In this document: positions 4,901-6,558 of the stretch, in pieces
Layout: the number at the start of each line of letters is the position of its first letter
How positions within the stretch are numbered: the stretch's first letter is position 1
Source: Vulcanimicrobiota bacterium
Lineage (GTDB): Bacteria > Vulcanimicrobiota > Vulcanimicrobiia > Vulcanimicrobiales > Vulcanimicrobiaceae
Assembly: GCA_019245995.1 (NCBI GenBank)
Contig: JAFAQW010000306.1
Location: forward strand, 1 to 6,558
Length of the DNA stretch: 6,558 nt
Direction of reading: 5' to 3'
Program-made: the position numbers and the translations under genes
The notes under the pieces: generated by a model
The model's database searches: none
Told to the model about the DNA's origin: nothing
What the model saw: the letters and a program-made list of their open reading frames with translations, nothing else

Positions 4901-6558
4901 TGGTCAGGCGTCTTTGTACGATCGCGTTGGCGGCGGCAACGATCTGCGGCTGCACGAAGGTCGGCAATCAATCCACCGGCGCGCAAGCGAGGCATCCATG
5001 GACCGTCCCGGGCGTCTTCCGGTTCTCCGAGTACGCCGATCCCAAGAACTTGAATCCGGCGTTGAATTCCGCCTCACCAACTCTGGACCTGGCGATGTTC
5101 GTCTATTCTTGGGCCGTTCGCTACGATGAAAACGCGAAGCCGTTTCCCGACGCGCTCAGGGAGATCCCGACCGTCGCCAACGGCGACGTGAGCAGCGACG
5201 GCCGCACACTCAAGTACAAGCTCCGGACGAACATGAAGTGGCAAGACGGCCCGCCGGTGACGTGCAACGATCTCAAGTTCACCTGGCAAGTCGTCATGAA
5301 CCCGCACAACAACGTCATAACGACCGACGGCTTTAAGGATATCGGCAGCATCGATTGCAGCGACCCGCACGTCGCCGTCATCCATATGAAGAAACTTTAC
5401 GCGCCGTTTCTTCAACAACTGTGGGCCGTCAACGGGAACGCTCCAATCCTGCCGGAACACCTGCTTGCCAAGTACAACGACGACAAAGGCTCCTTGAATA
5501 CGGCGCCGTACAATTCGTTACCGGTGGGCAGCGGCGCGTTCAAGGTCGTCGCGTGGCATCGCGCGCAGGACGTCGTGCTGGTCGCGAATCCCGACTTCTA
5601 CCTTGGCAAGCCGAAACTCAACCGGGTCATCTATAAGATCCTGCCCGATGAAAACACCGTCGTGACGCAGTTGCAAACGCACGAGCTCGACATGCTGTCG
5701 CTGGGGTCGGCGCTGAAGTGGCCCGAGTATGCGGCGCTGGCCGCGGACCCGCGCAACGGCTTGGTGGCGACGCGCGTCGACGCCTTCGCCTGGTCGCATG
5801 CCGACTTCAATCTGAAACATCCGATCGTCGGCGACGTTACGGTGCGCCGCGCGCTCGCGTATGCGACCGATCGCAACGAGATCATTCAGAAGGTCGCCCA
5901 CGGCTCCGCAATTGCCGCCAACACGGACCAGCAGCCTCACTATTCGTGGGCCGTCACGGACGACATCGCGCACTACCCGTACGATCCCGCAAAGGCCGAA
6001 GTGATGCTCGACGCCGCCGGCTGGAAGGTTGGGGCCGGCGGTATTCGCGTGAAGAACGGACAGCGGCTGGAGTTTACGCTGAGCACCCAAACCGAATCGA
6101 ACTCCGGCAAGGCCAACGAGACGGTTCTTCAGCGGCAGTGGCGCGAAGTCGGCGTACAAGCCGACGTGAAAAACTATCCTACGAGTCAGTTCTTCGACAA
6201 CTCGACCAACGGCATACTACAGGGCGGTCACTATGACGTTGCGCTCTTCGCGTGGCTCGGCGCCGCGGATCCCGACGACAGCGCGATTTATTCGGGCGAC
6301 AATCAGGCACCCCACGGGCAGAACGCGATGTTTTGGAACAATCGAACCGCTACAAATGCCATGAATGATGCACTCAAGACGATCGACCAGCCTCGCCGCA
6401 AGCAAGACTACAAAATCGTCCAACAGCAGTTGGCGCTCGACGTGCCGACGATCATTCTGTACTTCCAGCGAATACCGTACGTGTATAACAGCGACCTGAA
6501 GGGATTCAATCCATCGCCCGTCATCTCGGCGTTCTGGGATCCGTGGGAGTATTCAATA
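4900..6558 (+). CDS. ABC transporter substrate-binding lipoprotein, family 5 (peptide/nickel/heme type); stop beyond window
   Basis: The frame is open from ATG 4900 to the last base, 553 codons. The N-terminus MVRRLCTIALAAATICGC is a lipoprotein signal with lipobox ICGC, so Cys18 is the likely lipidation site (Cys16 fits less well). Typical SBP_bac_5 segments follow: TLKYKLRTNMKWQDGPPVT (103-121), LKFTWQVVMNP (125-135), APFLQQLW (168-175), ILPEHLL (183-189), PVGSGAFKVVAW (208-219), VRRALAYATDR (315-325), YDPAKAEVMLDAAGW (361-375) and YDVALFAW (445-452). Proteins of this family capture oligopeptides, nickel chelates or, in some Dpp-like systems, heme, and pass them to two permeases and ATPases; those genes are not in the window. 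Family length is about 500-600, and the final FWDPWEYSI resembles a family C-terminus, so little should be missing. Cys122 and Cys153 could form a disulfide. Ligand unknown. Confidence 0.93.
   Translation, partial: MVRRLCTIALAAATICGCTKVGNQSTGAQARHPWTVPGVFRFSEYADPKNLNPALNSASPTLDLAMFVYSWAVRYDENAKPFPDALREIPTVANGDVSSDGRTLKYKLRTNMKWQDGPPVTCNDLKFTWQVVMNPHNNVITTDGFKDIGSIDCSDPHVAVIHMKKLYAPFLQQLWAVNGNAPILPEHLLAKYNDDKGSLNTAPYNSLPVGSGAFKVVAWHRAQDVVLVANPDFYLGKPKLNRVIYKILPDENTVVTQLQTHELDMLSLGSALKWPEYAALAADPRNGLVATRVDAFAWSHADFNLKHPIVGDVTVRRALAYATDRNEIIQKVAHGSAIAANTDQQPHYSWAVTDDIAHYPYDPAKAEVMLDAAGWKVGAGGIRVKNGQRLEFTLSTQTESNSGKANETVLQRQWREVGVQADVKNYPTSQFFDNSTNGILQGGHYDVALFAWLGAADPDDSAIYSGDNQAPHGQNAMFWNNRTATNAMNDALKTIDQPRRKQDYKIVQQQLALDVPTIILYFQRIPYVYNSDLKGFNPSPVISAFWDPWEYSI

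Noticed and set aside
5518..6159. A 213-codon minus-strand open frame opposite the substrate-binding protein
   Set aside because: It is a shadow of the plus-strand gene, whose family motifs run through the whole stretch; the shadow protein shows no recognisable domain.
1..6558. CRISPR arrays, tRNA/rRNA genes, insertion-sequence ends, integrase or attachment sites
   Set aside because: I read both strands and saw no regularly spaced repeats, RNA gene signatures, transposase frames or terminal inverted repeats.

Overview
The window is about 60% GC and densely coded. It comes from a diderm bacterium, because it encodes a TolC-type outer-membrane channel, a periplasmic adaptor and two candidate lipoproteins. 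The sequence does not fix the lineage. The short exported protein at the left edge (Pro/Gly-rich after its signal peptide, then a PILYN motif) and the style of the peptide-binding protein at the right edge remind me of Candidatus Eremiobacterota (WPS-2) genomes. That is recollection, not a search, and should be held loosely.

Left part, minus strand (1-718): the first 65 codons of a secreted protein with a TTG start behind a near-perfect Shine-Dalgarno. Ahead of it lies a 126-base leader that can fold into a long hairpin with competing partners. Beyond the leader is a small hotdog-fold thioesterase of the fluoroacetyl-CoA thioesterase (FlK) type, with all three catalytic positions present at the correct spacing.

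Divergent intergenic region (719-840): it separates the thioesterase from the plus-strand genes. It holds a short direct repeat with a 21-base period around an AT-rich -10-like hexamer. I could not assign a convincing promoter.

Right part, plus strand (841-6558): four genes packed with gaps of 3, 13 and -1 bases, almost certainly one transcript. They encode an RND/MFP-type efflux adaptor, a TolC-family outer-membrane factor, a double-length AsnC-fold protein that looks like a head-to-tail fusion of the two siroheme decarboxylase subunits (AhbA-like then AhbB-like), and a family 5 peptide/nickel/heme-type ABC substrate-binding lipoprotein whose stop codon lies just past the window.

The adaptor and channel should form the periplasmic and outer-membrane parts of a tripartite exporter, but no inner-membrane pump is encoded between or directly around them here. 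The substrate-binding protein should deliver a ligand to permeases that presumably lie downstream. The most unusual point is the placement of a fused siroheme-decarboxylase-like enzyme in the same tight transcript as an exporter and an importer component. This makes tetrapyrrole or heme handling a testable but unproven theme for the operon.
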